From: Pontibacter virosus | Lineage (GTDB): Bacteria; Bacteroidota; Bacteroidia; Cytophagales; Hymenobacteraceae | Reading direction: 5' to 3' | Length of the DNA: 64,000 bases | Assembly (NCBI RefSeq): GCF_003096355.1 | Contig: NZ_QEKI01000006.1 | Span: 124,001-188,000, forward strand | Shown here: positions 28,590-38,294 of the stretch, in pieces | Numbering within the stretch: position 1 is the first letter of the stretch | How the letters are laid out: each line of letters opens with the position of its first letter | Notes under the pieces: model-generated | Seen by the model: only the letters and a program-made list of their open reading frames with translations | Databases searched by the model: none | Told to the model about the DNA's origin: nothing | Program-made: the position numbers and the translations under genes

Positions 28590-28663
28590 GGCGGGGTAGC
28601 TCAGATGGTTAGAGCGCAGGATTCATAACCCTGAGGTCGGCAGTTCGATTCTGCTCCCCGCTA
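28590..28663 (+). tRNA. Elongator tRNA-Met (CAU)
   Basis: A 74-base cloverleaf. Acceptor GGCGGGG pairs with CCCCGCT (a G-T pair at 1-72), D-arm GCTC/GAGC, anticodon loop TTCATAA with CAT, T-arm GGCAG/CTGCT with loop TTCGATT, and discriminator A. CCA is not encoded. The anticodon stem has an apparent A31-C39 mismatch. A paired first base pair rather than an unpaired one indicates elongator rather than initiator Met, although a CAU anticodon could also be lysidine-modified tRNA-Ile. Confidence 0.93.
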
Positions 28664-28666
28664 CAG

Positions 28667-28696
28667 AGCCCTGGATGCAAGTCCGGGGCTTTTTTT
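28667..28696 (+). terminator. tRNA-Met terminator
   Basis: A 9-bp stem with one G-T pair (28667-28675 with 28682-28690) followed by seven T residues, directly after the tRNA. Confidence 0.85.
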
Positions 28697-28705
28697 ATGC
28701 CCTTC

Positions 28706-29977
28706 TCACTCTTTATCAAATGATTTCAGCAGGATCCGCGGCTGAATGCTGACCATCACCCATCCCCAGTCGGCGTAACTTGAAGCATTGCCGGGCTTAA
28801 TTGCTTCCATAGTATTGCCTGCAAACAGACTGCTGTACCCCAGGAAAAACTGTATCTGATCGGAGTGCTTGTATTGGAGTACGGCATCAATCTCAGAGCC
28901 CAGGTAGCGATTGCTTGTCGCCGGGAGTCTTTCAGTGGCACTCAGGTTCTTAGCCAGCGCAAAGTAGTGGTAGTCCACGGAAAAGCTATACCTGGCTTTT
29001 GGGGTGTAGCCGATCTTGAGGTAGTTGTTGTGCAGACCGCCCTGCCGTGTATCGGCCGGAACGTTTATAAAGTAGTCCATGAAGCCGTAGAACTTATGGT
29101 TCGTGGCGTACAGCGTGTTAAAAGTATGCACCTTACGCTCGTGTCCGGCCATACCTGACAAATAAGTGGTCCCTACCGTAAACCGGAAAGGCTGGAAGGT
29201 ATAGGCCGCCTCTGCTACCGCCAGGTAGGCCGCTATCTTTTTCCCGCTGCTGTGTTCGCCTGACTGCCTGTACAGCGAGCCGTTGAGTTGCACACGTTCC
29301 TGCAGGTAGTTGAGGTCCAGGCCATACGTATGCCGGAAGTATACGCCTCCCACCGTGTCAGGTCTTTGAAAACCGTCGCTGATGTGCATGGCCGAAACAG
29401 ACAACTGATCATTTAACTTTTTATGCGCCCATAAAAATCCCAATACTTTGTAATTGTTCAGCCGGTAGTGCGTGTCGAACAGAGTTTCTTTCTCCTGGTT
29501 AAAGGCACCACCGGCATCCACGCTTATACCTTCCCACCTGGCTTTCAGCAGCAGACCGTCATGGCTGCGGGCTTGCTGCACCCAGTCCACATTACCCAGC
29601 AGGCGGTCGTTGTTGTAAACGAACTCCTGACGACCCAACTTTACGGAGAACCTATCTGATAAGGCAAACTCACCCCAGGCTTCATGCATGGCTGTGGAAG
29701 GAGTGTCCTTTAAGTGCGGCTCGTCACCCCAGACCCTGACGTCCTGCAAGCTAAACCGCATCTGTACTTTGTCCTGCTTGTAGTCGAGTGTAAGCCTGGA
29801 GCGCTGGTTTACAAAGAAGGCCCCGTTTTGTCCATCAGGCAAGCTTTGGTAGCCATTTCGCCACTCCGCTCTGGGCCTGACCTGCGGTGTCAGGTATAGC
29901 TGCGCCCAGGCTGCTTCCAGTGGGTACAATACTAGCAGCAATAGCAGCAACATTTTCGGTGTAAAACTCACTTTCAT
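28706..29977 (-). CDS. Alginate-export-family outer-membrane porin
   Basis: 423 residues. A signal peptide (MKVSFTPKMLLLLLLVLYPL, cleaved after AAWAQ) precedes a beta-barrel pattern to the end. The order PRAEWRNGYQ, QRSRLTLDYK, SLQDVRVWG, KLGRQEFVYN, then the duplicated SHDGLLLKARWEG region is characteristic of the alginate export/AlgE-like porin family in Bacteroidota, where the substrate is usually unknown and alginate genes are absent, as here. It is a single-gene unit. Confidence 0.8.
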   Translation of the reverse strand: MKVSFTPKMLLLLLLVLYPLEAAWAQLYLTPQVRPRAEWRNGYQSLPDGQNGAFFVNQRSRLTLDYKQDKVQMRFSLQDVRVWGDEPHLKDTPSTAMHEAWGEFALSDRFSVKLGRQEFVYNNDRLLGNVDWVQQARSHDGLLLKARWEGISVDAGGAFNQEKETLFDTHYRLNNYKVLGFLWAHKKLNDQLSVSAMHISDGFQRPDTVGGVYFRHTYGLDLNYLQERVQLNGSLYRQSGEHSSGKKIAAYLAVAEAAYTFQPFRFTVGTTYLSGMAGHERKVHTFNTLYATNHKFYGFMDYFINVPADTRQGGLHNNYLKIGYTPKARYSFSVDYHYFALAKNLSATERLPATSNRYLGSEIDAVLQYKHSDQIQFFLGYSSLFAGNTMEAIKPGNASSYADWGWVMVSIQPRILLKSFDKE

Positions 29978-30153
29978 ATTTGCAACGTTTTAATGGTGAG
30001 AACTGCCACTGAATGCGTGTTGACCATGCCGAACTTGCCAGCATGCGTACGCGCGACCGTAACGATGCGAAGTAGCGCAACTTACCCGCCCCAAGCGATG
30101 ACTGCTATCATGCGCAAAGATGACTTTGATTAGTTTGCAATGGGTATAAACGC

Positions 30154-30185
30154 AAAAAGGGCCTGACTTGCGTCAGGCCCTTTTT
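30154..30185. terminator. Terminator after rplT
   Basis: A perfect 14-bp stem with a TTGC loop (30154-30167 with 30172-30185), flanked by A and T runs. Confidence 0.9.
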
Positions 30186-30205
30186 GGTCATATAGCGAAA
30201 GTAAA

Positions 30206-30550
30206 TTACTTTACTTTGTCAACGATGCTCTTGAAAGCTTCCGGATGGTTCATCGCCAGGTCAGCAAGTACTTTACGGTTCAGGTCGATGTTCGCTTTTT
30301 TCAAAGCGCCCATTAGCTGAGAGTAAGACATGCCATGCTCACGTGCACCTGCGTTGATACGCTGGATCCAAAGGGCGCGGAAATCTCTCTTTTTCGCTTT
30401 TCTGTCACGGTAAGCATAAAGCAAACCTTTTTCAATTGCGTTTTTCGCAACTGTCCAGACATTCTTGCGACGGCCAAAGTAACCTTTGGCCATTTTCATC
30501 ATTTTTTTTCTTCTGTGTCGCGCTGCGACAACGTTTACCGATCTAGGCAT
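30206..30550 (-). CDS. rplT: 50S ribosomal protein L20
   Basis: 114 residues, normal for L20, with the conserved basic start [19 protein letters not shown] and [11 protein letters not shown]. It nucleates 23S rRNA assembly. Last gene of the thrS-infC-rpmI-rplT operon and followed by a strong terminator. Confidence 0.98.
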   Translation of the reverse strand: MPRSVNVVAARHRRKKMMKMAKGYFGRRKNVWTVAKNAIEKGLLYAYRDRKAKKRDFRALWIQRINAGAREHGMSYSQLMGALKKANIDLNRKVLADLAMNHPEAFKSIVDKVK

Positions 30551-30647
30551 TTCTAAAAAGTTTTGGCGGCTGGTGATTAAGCTTTAATCTTCAAAAGACC
30601 AGGCACCGGGTTCGTACTGAAAAATTAACCGTTCTAACTCCGGGGAA

Positions 30648-30842
30648 TTAGATTTGAAGCATGAGTTTCACTCTGTCCATATCAGCTGTGCTAACAAGGC
30701 CAGTGTGTGTCAAGTTACGCTTCTGCTTCGTCGTCTTCTTGGTCAGGATGTGGCTCTTGTAAGCGTGCTTACGCTTAATTTTGCCAGTACCTGTCAAAGA
30801 AAAACGCTTCTTTGCACCAGATTTTGTTTTAACTTTTGGCAT
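30648..30842 (-). CDS. rpmI: 50S ribosomal protein L35
   Basis: 64 residues, normal for L35 ([20 protein letters not shown]), highly basic. Located 23 bases after infC and 97 bases before rplT. The gap could hold a regulatory RNA structure, but I see no clear L20-binding motif. Confidence 0.97.
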   Translation of the reverse strand: MPKVKTKSGAKKRFSLTGTGKIKRKHAYKSHILTKKTTKQKRNLTHTGLVSTADMDRVKLMLQI

Positions 30843-30865
30843 GTGTATATAATTAATTAAACAAA

Positions 30866-31429
30866 TTACTTTTTAACGGGAGGTGCTACTTTCGGTGAAA
30901 GGATCAGGAACATTCTCTTTCCTTCCAGCTTTGGCAATTGCTCCACCTTCGCAATGTCTTCCAGCGCCTGGGCAAACTTCAGCAGCAGGATCTCGCCTCT
31001 TTCCTTGAACACGATCGTACGACCGACAAAGTGCACATAAGACTTGATCTTAAACCCACTCTCCAGGAAAGCTTTCGCATGTTTCAGCTTAAACTCAAAG
31101 TCGTGGTCATCTGTGTTAGGGCCGAAACGGATCTCCTTGATGACTACCTTCTGAGCTTTGGCTTTCATCTCACGGGTTTTCTTCTTCTGCTCGTACTTGA
31201 ATTTCGAGTAGTCGATGATACGGCAAACCGGTGGATTAGCAGTTGGCGAAATCTCAACCAGGTCAAGATTCTGCTCGTTCGCTATTTTCTGAGCATCTCT
31301 GGTTGAGAACACTCCCTGCTCTACATTGTCACCAACTAACCGGACTTCTCTGGCAGTTATTTTATCATTGACTTTGTATGGCTCCTCCACTTTTCCGCGT
31401 GGGATGTAGCGCTTGTTTGGCGTAGCTAT
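30866..31429 (-). CDS. infC: Translation initiation factor IF-3 with an ATA start
   Basis: 187 residues if started at ATA (31427-31429), giving (f)[20 protein letters not shown]. The GTG at 31390 would remove 13 residues that carry a normal basic N-terminal tail. A strong AAGGAGGT lies at 31436-31443, six bases before the ATA, while no such site precedes the GTG. IF-3 discriminates the start codon on the 30S subunit. In E. coli infC uses AUU and is auto-repressed for that reason, so an AUA start here would fit the same feedback. N- and C-terminal IF-3 domains are both complete ([30 protein letters not shown]). Confidence 0.9.
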   Translation of the reverse strand: MATPNKRYIPRGKVEEPYKVNDKITAREVRLVGDNVEQGVFSTRDAQKIANEQNLDLVEISPTANPPVCRIIDYSKFKYEQKKKTREMKAKAQKVVIKEIRFGPNTDDHDFEFKLKHAKAFLESGFKIKSYVHFVGRTIVFKERGEILLLKFAQALEDIAKVEQLPKLEGKRMFLILSPKVAPPVKK

Positions 31430-31435
31430 AGTTTT

Positions 31436-31443
31436 ACCTCCTT
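31436..31443 (-). promoter_or_regulatory. Strong Shine-Dalgarno for infC
   Basis: Minus-strand AAGGAGGT, an unusually complete anti-16S match for this genome, six bases before the ATA codon. It decides the infC start. Confidence 0.75.
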
Positions 31444-31508
31444 AAATTAAGTTTATAAATCAGGGTGCGAATATCGCACATTTTATATCAAGAAAAAAAT
31501 ATCTCTTG

Positions 31509-33449
31509 CTAATTGTTCAGCATCTCAGCAATTTTTGACTGAAAAGTAGCGATGAACTCATCCACAGTCATCGTGCCCAGATCGCCTTCTCCGTGCTTGC
31601 GCACCGACACGACGCCGTTTTCCTGCTCCTTCTCCCCGACGATCAGCATGTAAGGCACCTTGCTCACTTCTGCATCGCGGATCTTCCGTCCGATCTTCTC
31701 ATCCCGGTTGTCTACAAAACCCCGGATATCGTTCTGCTGCAGCTGGTCGTATACCTGTTGTGCAAAGTCCTGGTACTTCTCAGATATAGGCAGAATGGCA
31801 AATTGCTCCGGGCTAAGCCACAGCGGGAAATTTCCGCCGCAGTGCTCGATCAGCACAGCCACAAAGCGCTCCAAGGAGCCAAATGGCGCACGGTGGATCA
31901 TCACAGGGCGATGTTTGGCATTGTCAGCGCCGATGTATTCGAGCTGGAACCTTTCTGGTAAGTTATAATCCACCTGAATAGTTCCCAACTGCCACTTGCG
32001 GCCCAGCGCATCGCGCACCATAAAGTCAAGCTTTGGACCGTAAAACGCGGCTTCGCCCAGTTCGGTTACAGTGGTGAGCCCCTTTTCCGCGGCAGCCTCG
32101 ATAATGGCGCTTTCGGCTTTCTCCCAGTTCTCGTCTGAACCGATGTATTTGGCTTTGTTCTCCGGATCACGCAGGGAAACCTGGGCGGTATAGTCTTCAA
32201 AACCAAGCGCCTTGAACACGTACAGCACTAAGTCAATTACCTTGATGAACTCTTCCTTCACCTGGTCCGGACGGCAGAAAATGTGCGCATCGTCCTGAGT
32301 AAAGCCACGCACGCGGGTCAGACCGTGCAGCTCGCCGCTTTGCTCGTAGCGGTACACGGTACCAAACTCAGCAAAACGTACCGGCAGCTCTTTGTAAGAG
32401 CGCGGACGGGTTTTGTAGATCTCGCAGTGGTGCGGGCAGTTCATCGGCTTTAGCAGGAACTCCTCGTTCTCGTTCGGCGTCTTGATCGGTTGGAATGAGT
32501 CAGCGCCATACTTCTCGTAGTGACCGGAAGTAACGTATAGCTCCTTGCTGCCGATGTGTGGCGTTACCACAGGCTGGTAGCCTGCTTTCACCTGGGCCTT
32601 GCGCATAAACTGCTCGAGTCGCTCGCGCAGCAACGTGCCTTTCGGCAACCACAGTGGCAAGCCCATACCTACCTTCTCAGAAAAGGCGAACAGTTCCAGT
32701 TCTTTGCCCAGTTTGCGGTGGTCGCGTTTTTTGGCTTCTTCCAGGCGCTCCAGGTATTCTGTCAGCTCCTTCTGTTTCGGGAAGGTGATGGCATAGATAC
32801 GTGTTAGCTGCTTGCTTTTCTCGTCGCCTCTCCAATAGGCACCGGCCACGTTCATCAGCTTGGCGGCCTTGATGAAGCCCGTGTTCGGGATATGTGGTCC
32901 GCGGCAAAGGTCCACGAAGTTGCCCTGGGTATAAAAGGTAATAGTTCCTTCTTCCAGGTCCTGGAGCAAGTCAAGCTTATATTGATCGCCTTTTTCGGTG
33001 AAATATTGGATGGCATCGGCCTTTGAAACCTCCTGACGCTTATACTCATTTTTTGCGCGTGCCAACTCCAGCATTTTCTGCTCTACTTTGGCAAAGTCAT
33101 CCTGCGAAAAGGTTTTGCCCTCGCCCAGGTCCACGTCATAGTAAAAGCCATTCTCAACAGGCGGTCCGATGCCGAATTTTATACCTGGGTATAGCTCTTC
33201 CAGCGCTTCAGCCAATAAGTGGGCCGAGGAGTGCCAGAATGTATTTTTGCCCAGATCGTCGTTCCAGGTGAGCAGTTGCACGCTGGCATCTTCTTCTATA
33301 GGGCGAGACAGATCCCAAACGGAACCGTTCACCTTTACGGCCAAAACATTGCGGGCAAGTCCCTCGCTAATGCTGGTGGCGATCTCGAGGCCAGTTACGC
33401 CTTTCGGATACTGGCGTACAGAGCCGTCTGGCAAAGTGATGTTGATCAT
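31509..33449 (-). CDS. thrS: Threonyl-tRNA synthetase
   Basis: 646 residues, normal for ThrRS. It charges tRNA-Thr. The TGS domain ([20 protein letters not shown]), editing domain ([14 protein letters not shown]), class II motifs ([38 protein letters not shown]) and anticodon-binding domain ([19 protein letters not shown]) are in order. It heads the thrS-infC-rpmI-rplT operon, 80 bases before infC. Confidence 0.98.
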   Translation of the reverse strand: MINITLPDGSVRQYPKGVTGLEIATSISEGLARNVLAVKVNGSVWDLSRPIEEDASVQLLTWNDDLGKNTFWHSSAHLLAEALEELYPGIKFGIGPPVENGFYYDVDLGEGKTFSQDDFAKVEQKMLELARAKNEYKRQEVSKADAIQYFTEKGDQYKLDLLQDLEEGTITFYTQGNFVDLCRGPHIPNTGFIKAAKLMNVAGAYWRGDEKSKQLTRIYAITFPKQKELTEYLERLEEAKKRDHRKLGKELELFAFSEKVGMGLPLWLPKGTLLRERLEQFMRKAQVKAGYQPVVTPHIGSKELYVTSGHYEKYGADSFQPIKTPNENEEFLLKPMNCPHHCEIYKTRPRSYKELPVRFAEFGTVYRYEQSGELHGLTRVRGFTQDDAHIFCRPDQVKEEFIKVIDLVLYVFKALGFEDYTAQVSLRDPENKAKYIGSDENWEKAESAIIEAAAEKGLTTVTELGEAAFYGPKLDFMVRDALGRKWQLGTIQVDYNLPERFQLEYIGADNAKHRPVMIHRAPFGSLERFVAVLIEHCGGNFPLWLSPEQFAILPISEKYQDFAQQVYDQLQQNDIRGFVDNRDEKIGRKIRDAEVSKVPYMLIVGEKEQENGVVSVRKHGEGDLGTMTVDEFIATFQSKIAEMLNN

Positions 33450-33468
33450 GTTATTTCTTAGTATCGTT

Positions 33469-34545
33469 TTAAAAGCCCCGCTGCCTGACAGCCATACTGT
33501 CGAGCTGGGGTCTGGGTCTTTCTAATCTATATCGGAGCCGGGCAACACTTTGTCTGGCATAGGTATGTTTCGGCTCAATAGCCAGCATACGCTCGTAAGT
33601 GCGCATGGCTGCCAGGTTCTCCCCTGTTCGCTCCAGGCTACTTGCCCGCACAGACAGGTATTTGAGCTCTTTGCTATACCTCGGCGCATTCTCCAGGTGC
33701 TGCAAGGCCAGTTCATTCTCTCCCAGACCATGCCGCAGCTGCGCCAACTGAAAGTGGGCCGCCTGCATTGTGTCTGACAAAGCGAGCACCTTTTCGAAGC
33801 TGGCCAGGGCACTGTCTTTACGAGCTGACTGCAGTTGAAGCACCCCTTTGTAGTGCCACAACTCAGGATCTTCTGGCGAGAGTCGCAATCCGTGCTCCGT
33901 ATGCTTTCTGGCCTGAGCCAAGTCCGGCTGCGCCAGGTATAGCCCCGCCAGTGAGCGATGTGTTTCCGCAAAGTCAGGCTTAAACTCAAGCGCCTGCTGG
34001 TAATGCCTGATTGCTACTACTGTATCACCGGTCACTTCCGAAACTCTACCCTTGTAGTAGACCGCATATGGATCGTCAGGTGACAGTTCTAGCGCTTGCT
34101 TTGCAAATCGGGACGCTTTCGCATACTCGCCCTTGTCCAGGTATAGCTCCGTCAAAAGCACGTAAAGCGATGAACTTTCAAACGAGTTCCTTTCTGCCTG
34201 CAGCGCCAGTGGCAAAGCCTCTTCACGCCTGCCCATCAGGTATAGCACCTGTGCTTTTACAAAGAAGTTGGCAGGCTCCTTAGACAGCCTGATGGCTTCG
34301 TTTACATCGCTTAATGCCTTGTCCAGTTCATCCTGCCGTAGCAGCACCATGGCTCTCCTGGCGTACAGACTGCCGTCGCGTTTCGACCGCTCAATGGCTT
34401 CGCTTAGACTGACCAGCTGTTTTGCAGGATCCTCCACCGCCACTGCCTCCAGGTCTACCATCTGCTCCCGGGTACCTTCTTCTTTGCCGCAACCGGAAAG
34501 CATCCATACCACCACTACCCAACTTAAGACCCAACGAGACATCAT
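33469..34545 (-). CDS. TPR lipoprotein
   Basis: 358 residues. The lipoprotein signal ends in LSGC, with Cys19 the likely lipidated residue. It is followed by about eight tetratricopeptide repeats (for example [20 protein letters not shown] and [20 protein letters not shown]). A periplasmic scaffold is inferred; no partner can be named. It ends 19 bases before thrS, so it may be co-transcribed with it. The gene carries three CTATACCTG copies at repeat helices, each encoding Leu-Tyr-Leu. Confidence 0.85.
   Translation of the reverse strand: MMSRWVLSWVVVVWMLSGCGKEEGTREQMVDLEAVAVEDPAKQLVSLSEAIERSKRDGSLYARRAMVLLRQDELDKALSDVNEAIRLSKEPANFFVKAQVLYLMGRREEALPLALQAERNSFESSSLYVLLTELYLDKGEYAKASRFAKQALELSPDDPYAVYYKGRVSEVTGDTVVAIRHYQQALEFKPDFAETHRSLAGLYLAQPDLAQARKHTEHGLRLSPEDPELWHYKGVLQLQSARKDSALASFEKVLALSDTMQAAHFQLAQLRHGLGENELALQHLENAPRYSKELKYLSVRASSLERTGENLAAMRTYERMLAIEPKHTYARQSVARLRYRLERPRPQLDSMAVRQRGF
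33935..34245. repeat. Three AGGTATAG octamers within one TPR gene
   Basis: Exact AGGTATAG copies begin near 33935, 34139 and 34238, a local cluster of the octamer that recurs through the window. Read on the coding strand each is CTA TAC CTG, using the Leu codon CTA that is otherwise uncommon in these genes. Confidence 0.8.
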
Positions 34546-34637
34546 GTGCTGCCTATTCTTACTATCTAGATTGCCGCTAAATTATAGATAATTTGCCTAA
34601 ATAACGACAAATCACCCGCCTTATAGTTTTAAAGAAA

Positions 34638-34677
34638 CACAAAGGGCCTGCCACCGGATGGAAGCAGGCCCTTTGTG
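34638..34677 (-). terminator. Terminator between the two TPR genes
   Basis: A perfect 14-bp stem (34638-34651 with 34664-34677) after the 263-residue TPR gene, followed by a T-rich stretch on the minus strand. Confidence 0.85.
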
Positions 34678-34693
34678 TTGCAGTTATGTCTTA

Positions 34694-35485
34694 TTACTTC
34701 TGATATGCTTGCAACATCATTTTACAGCGCCTGCTTAACTCCAGTTCCTCCTTCGTTTGTAGGTCAAGGTTCTGGGCCATGGCACGCTGCAGCGTATACA
34801 CACAAGCATCTTTGTTTTTCATTTCCTGATAGATATTGGCCAGGTCAAAATAATAGCGCAGGTTATTAGGGTTATGCAAAATAGCCATTTCCATAGCGTA
34901 AATCGCGTCTTTGTTAGTAGCCGGTTTCTCTGCCATCCCACCCAGCATTACTTTGTAAGCTGTAATTTCTGCAAAATTGAGATTGGCCATTTTAAAGTAC
35001 CAACGGCCCAGCAAATGCCATGCATCTGCATATTTATCATCAGCTGCAAGGGCTCCATCCAGGTATGCTTTTGTCTGGTTGATCATCGCTAACCGCTGCT
35101 TCGGGCCTGACACCATGGCCAAGGAAGCCAGAGAAAGCGCCATGGCATAATTAGAACGGGCATCCATAGAGTCCAACAAATAGGCACGGTGGGCGTAGTC
35201 TTTGGCGGTGCTAAAATGATTGAGCTTGCGGGTGTCGTCTGAGAATCGGTTACCCATCAGGCTGTGCAGGAGACTGGCTTGGCAAAGCGCTTCGTAATTC
35301 GACTCGTCCGCTACTATAATCTGCTCATACACGGCCAGTGCCTCTGTTTCCTTGTATTGCTCTTTCAGCTCATAAGCCTTCTTTAAAAGCACATCATGCC
35401 CGGAATCTCCCAGCGCGTCCATTGGACGAACAAGGAAACCGAGCATCATGAGTAAAACAGGTATAGCTTTAATAAGTATTCGCAT
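34694..35485 (-). CDS. Exported TPR-like protein
   Basis: 263 residues with a signal-like N-terminus (MRILIKAIPVLLMMLGFLV) and helical repeats to the end, including YKVMLGGMAEKPATNKDAIY and LHNPNNLRYYFDLANIYQEM. TPR-type repeats suggest protein binding in the periplasm. No specific function is recognisable. It is a single-gene unit downstream of parC with its own terminator. Confidence 0.75.
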   Translation of the reverse strand: MRILIKAIPVLLMMLGFLVRPMDALGDSGHDVLLKKAYELKEQYKETEALAVYEQIIVADESNYEALCQASLLHSLMGNRFSDDTRKLNHFSTAKDYAHRAYLLDSMDARSNYAMALSLASLAMVSGPKQRLAMINQTKAYLDGALAADDKYADAWHLLGRWYFKMANLNFAEITAYKVMLGGMAEKPATNKDAIYAMEMAILHNPNNLRYYFDLANIYQEMKNKDACVYTLQRAMAQNLDLQTKEELELSRRCKMMLQAYQK

Positions 35486-35546
35486 AATATGTAATCAGCA
35501 ACCTAATATATTGCTTTAAAACGACTTATGCAAAAAAGGATTTAAT

Positions 35547-38294
35547 TTAGAACAAATCCAGCTGCTTCCTTTTCTTCAGAGCCTTTTTTGCACTGCCGTC
35601 TTCTGATAGTTCTTCTACGGCTTCAAGCGCATCAAGTTGAGCCCCACTGACTTTGGCTGCTTCCTCTGCTAGTTCCTTCAACTCGGAGGGCAATGTTACA
35701 GGTTCTCGTTTCGTGGTAACTTTCTTAGTTTTAGGCTTTTCTTCCTGCTCCACCTCCTCTAACTTAGGCACCTTCACGTCGTAAATCTTAAAGTAGCTGA
35801 GCTTGTTGCCCATGGCTTTCCAACCTTTCACGTCGATGAATTCGCTGAGCAACAGTTTCTCCGTCTCTTTCTCACCGCGCAGCGAACGCTTGAAACTAAT
35901 TGTCGCCATCGGAACCGGATGCGTGGAAACGGCTTCCATCCTTGAGTTCTTGGTCTCTGAAATAAAGCTGAATTTCTTGCCGACCGTAGATGTCTCGATT
36001 CGGAAACGCTTCACGTAATAGGTTTTGTTCTCCCCTTCGTAATAAATAGTGGATACCACCAACTCCGGATCGAATTTCTGCAGCACTTTGATCTTCTCCA
36101 CAGTGTAGTGGTTAGCCAGATCAAACGTGGTCTGCTCGTAGGTACCGTCTTCGTATACCACCAGAATCGTATCGTCGGTGTTGAATGAACCCAGGTAACG
36201 GCCACGGCCTTCGGTGTTCAGACGACCAATCACCTCGTCGTAGAAAATCTCGCGTCCGCCCAAGGTTGACTCGCCCAGACTCTTCTGCACCACCTTCTTG
36301 ATTGGATACTTGGTTACGATATTACCGTTTGACCCTTTGCCCTTTATCATCAACTCGGCAAAGTCATAGTCGAAAGTTTTGATACGGGCCGTTGACTGTG
36401 GGGCAAGGGTGATATTCACCACCTCAGACTCTGAATTCGGGTTAGCTGTCAGGTAGTGCACCTTGGAGTTTTTGTTGCCCTTGGTCAGGTCGTACTCTTT
36501 GTCGCGGGTGATAGACTTTACGGAGAAACGCTTCGCAAAGGACACACCGGTTTTGCCGTCTACGTAGATCATGTTGTAGACCATGTGTTCGTCGTTCTTG
36601 TTGTAAACGCCGGCCATGATGATGTCTTTGCCCACAAAGGTTTTCTCTGCTACCTTGGTCACTGTGAACTTGCCGTCCTTGCGGAACACGATAATGTCGT
36701 CCATGTCAGAGCAGTCGCACACGAATTCGTCTTTGCGCAATCCTGTTCCGATGAAGCCGTCTTTGGCATTCATGTAAAGCTTTTGGTTGGCGATCGCAAC
36801 TTTCTGTGCTGTAATCACATCGAAGGTCTTCACCTGCGTCTTGCGGTCACGTCCCTGTCCATACTTTTTCAGCAATCCTTCGAAATAGGCAATCGCATAG
36901 CGGATCAAGTTGGCCAGGTTGTCATCCACCTCAGCCATCTCTTCTTCCAGCTTATGGATGTACTCATCGGCTTTGAAAGAGTCAAATTTTGAAATACGCT
37001 TGATCTTGATCTCGGTCAGGCGGATGATATCATCCTGAGTTACTTCACGGCGCAACAGCTTCTTGAACGGATCAAGGCCTTTGTCAATTGCCTCGAGCAC
37101 TGCTTCCCAGGTCTCGCACTCCTCGATGTCGCGGTAAATACGGTTCTCAATGAAGATCTTTTCCAATGACGAGTAGTGCCACTTGTCTTCCAGTTCACCT
37201 TTGCGGATCTCGAGCTCGCGCTTGAGCAGGTCTACTGTCTTAAAGGTAGAAATGCGCAGCAGCTCGTCCACACTCAGGAAGTGCGGCTTGTCGTCGATGA
37301 TCACACAGGTATTAGGCGAAATAGACACTTCACAGTCCGTGAACGCGTAGAGTGCGTCCATGGTCAGGTCAGGCGACACGCCCGGCGGCAATTGTACCTG
37401 TATCTCCACATCGGCAGCCGTGTTGTCGACTACTTTCTTGATCTTGATCTTGTTGTTCTCACTCGCTTTCACGATCGACTCCATCAGCCCCGTAGTCGTG
37501 ATGCCGTAAGGCACGTCACGGATGATGAGCATGGTCTTGTCTACCTTCTCAATCGTGGCACGTACCCGGATTCTGCCGCCGCGCATACCATGGTTGTAGT
37601 TGGTTACGTCTACCATACCGCCGTTCGGGAAGTCAGGCAGCAAGGTCGTCGTGCGGCCCTTCAGCACATCAATAGAGCCTTTGATCAACTCTTTGAAGTT
37701 GTGCGGCATGATCTTGGTCGAAAGCCCCACGGCTATACCTTCCACACCCTGCGCAAGCAGAAGCGGGAATTTTACCGGCAAAGTCACCGGCTCGTTCTTA
37801 CGTCCGTCGTAACTCAGCTGCCAGATCGTCGTCTGCGGATTGAACACCACATCCAATGCAAACTTAGACAGGCGGGCCTCGATGTAACGCGGCGCAGCGG
37901 CGCTGTCACCTGTGCGCACATCGCCCCAGTTACCCTGCGTCTCGATCAAAAGGTCTTTCTGACCCAGGTTCACCATCGCATCGCCGATTGAGGCGTCACC
38001 GTGCGGATGGTACTGCATGGTCTGACCGATCACGTTGGCCACCTTGTTAAAGCGACCATCGTCCATTTCCTTCATCGCATGCAGGATGCGGCGCTGCACC
38101 GGCTTCAGACCGTCCTCGATGGCGGGTACGGCACGCTCTAATATTACATAAGAAGCATAGTCGAGGAACCAGTTCTCGTACAGACCAGAAACCGGGGTTA
38201 CGTTATGGATTACCTCTTCCTCACCGTCTGTGAACGCGATCTCCAACTCGTCTTCTCTTTCTATACCTTCGTTGTTCAGTTCGTCGTTATGCAT
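35547..38294 (-). CDS. parC: DNA topoisomerase IV subunit A
   Basis: 915 residues from the ATG at 38294, which overlaps the parE stop by 8 bases; an upstream TTG is less likely. The catalytic Tyr137 is in [10 protein letters not shown], and the quinolone-determining segment HPHGDASIG is at about 96-104. The C-terminal pinwheel lacks a GyrA-box (QRRGGRG) motif, which supports ParC rather than GyrA. With ParE it decatenates daughter chromosomes. Confidence 0.93.
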   Translation of the reverse strand: MHNDELNNEGIEREDELEIAFTDGEEEVIHNVTPVSGLYENWFLDYASYVILERAVPAIEDGLKPVQRRILHAMKEMDDGRFNKVANVIGQTMQYHPHGDASIGDAMVNLGQKDLLIETQGNWGDVRTGDSAAAPRYIEARLSKFALDVVFNPQTTIWQLSYDGRKNEPVTLPVKFPLLLAQGVEGIAVGLSTKIMPHNFKELIKGSIDVLKGRTTTLLPDFPNGGMVDVTNYNHGMRGGRIRVRATIEKVDKTMLIIRDVPYGITTTGLMESIVKASENNKIKIKKVVDNTAADVEIQVQLPPGVSPDLTMDALYAFTDCEVSISPNTCVIIDDKPHFLSVDELLRISTFKTVDLLKRELEIRKGELEDKWHYSSLEKIFIENRIYRDIEECETWEAVLEAIDKGLDPFKKLLRREVTQDDIIRLTEIKIKRISKFDSFKADEYIHKLEEEMAEVDDNLANLIRYAIAYFEGLLKKYGQGRDRKTQVKTFDVITAQKVAIANQKLYMNAKDGFIGTGLRKDEFVCDCSDMDDIIVFRKDGKFTVTKVAEKTFVGKDIIMAGVYNKNDEHMVYNMIYVDGKTGVSFAKRFSVKSITRDKEYDLTKGNKNSKVHYLTANPNSESEVVNITLAPQSTARIKTFDYDFAELMIKGKGSNGNIVTKYPIKKVVQKSLGESTLGGREIFYDEVIGRLNTEGRGRYLGSFNTDDTILVVYEDGTYEQTTFDLANHYTVEKIKVLQKFDPELVVSTIYYEGENKTYYVKRFRIETSTVGKKFSFISETKNSRMEAVSTHPVPMATISFKRSLRGEKETEKLLLSEFIDVKGWKAMGNKLSYFKIYDVKVPKLEEVEQEEKPKTKKVTTKREPVTLPSELKELAEEAAKVSGAQLDALEAVEELSEDGSAKKALKKRKQLDLF

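Noticed and set aside
30551..30647. An L20 leader regulatory RNA between rpmI and rplT
   Set aside because: Only weak pairing is visible and no recognisable L20-binding pseudoknot; not reported as a feature.
31388..31390. GTG as the infC start
   Set aside because: No ribosome-binding site precedes it, while the ATA 39 bases upstream has a strong one and a family-like N-terminus.
33935..34245. Evenly repeated octamers as a possible CRISPR-like array
   Set aside because: Copies are only 8-10 bases, irregularly spaced and inside a TPR coding sequence; no spacer-repeat structure exists.
37176..37991. A 271-codon open frame on the plus strand
   Set aside because: Antisense to parC, with no domain or signal and no ribosome-binding site.
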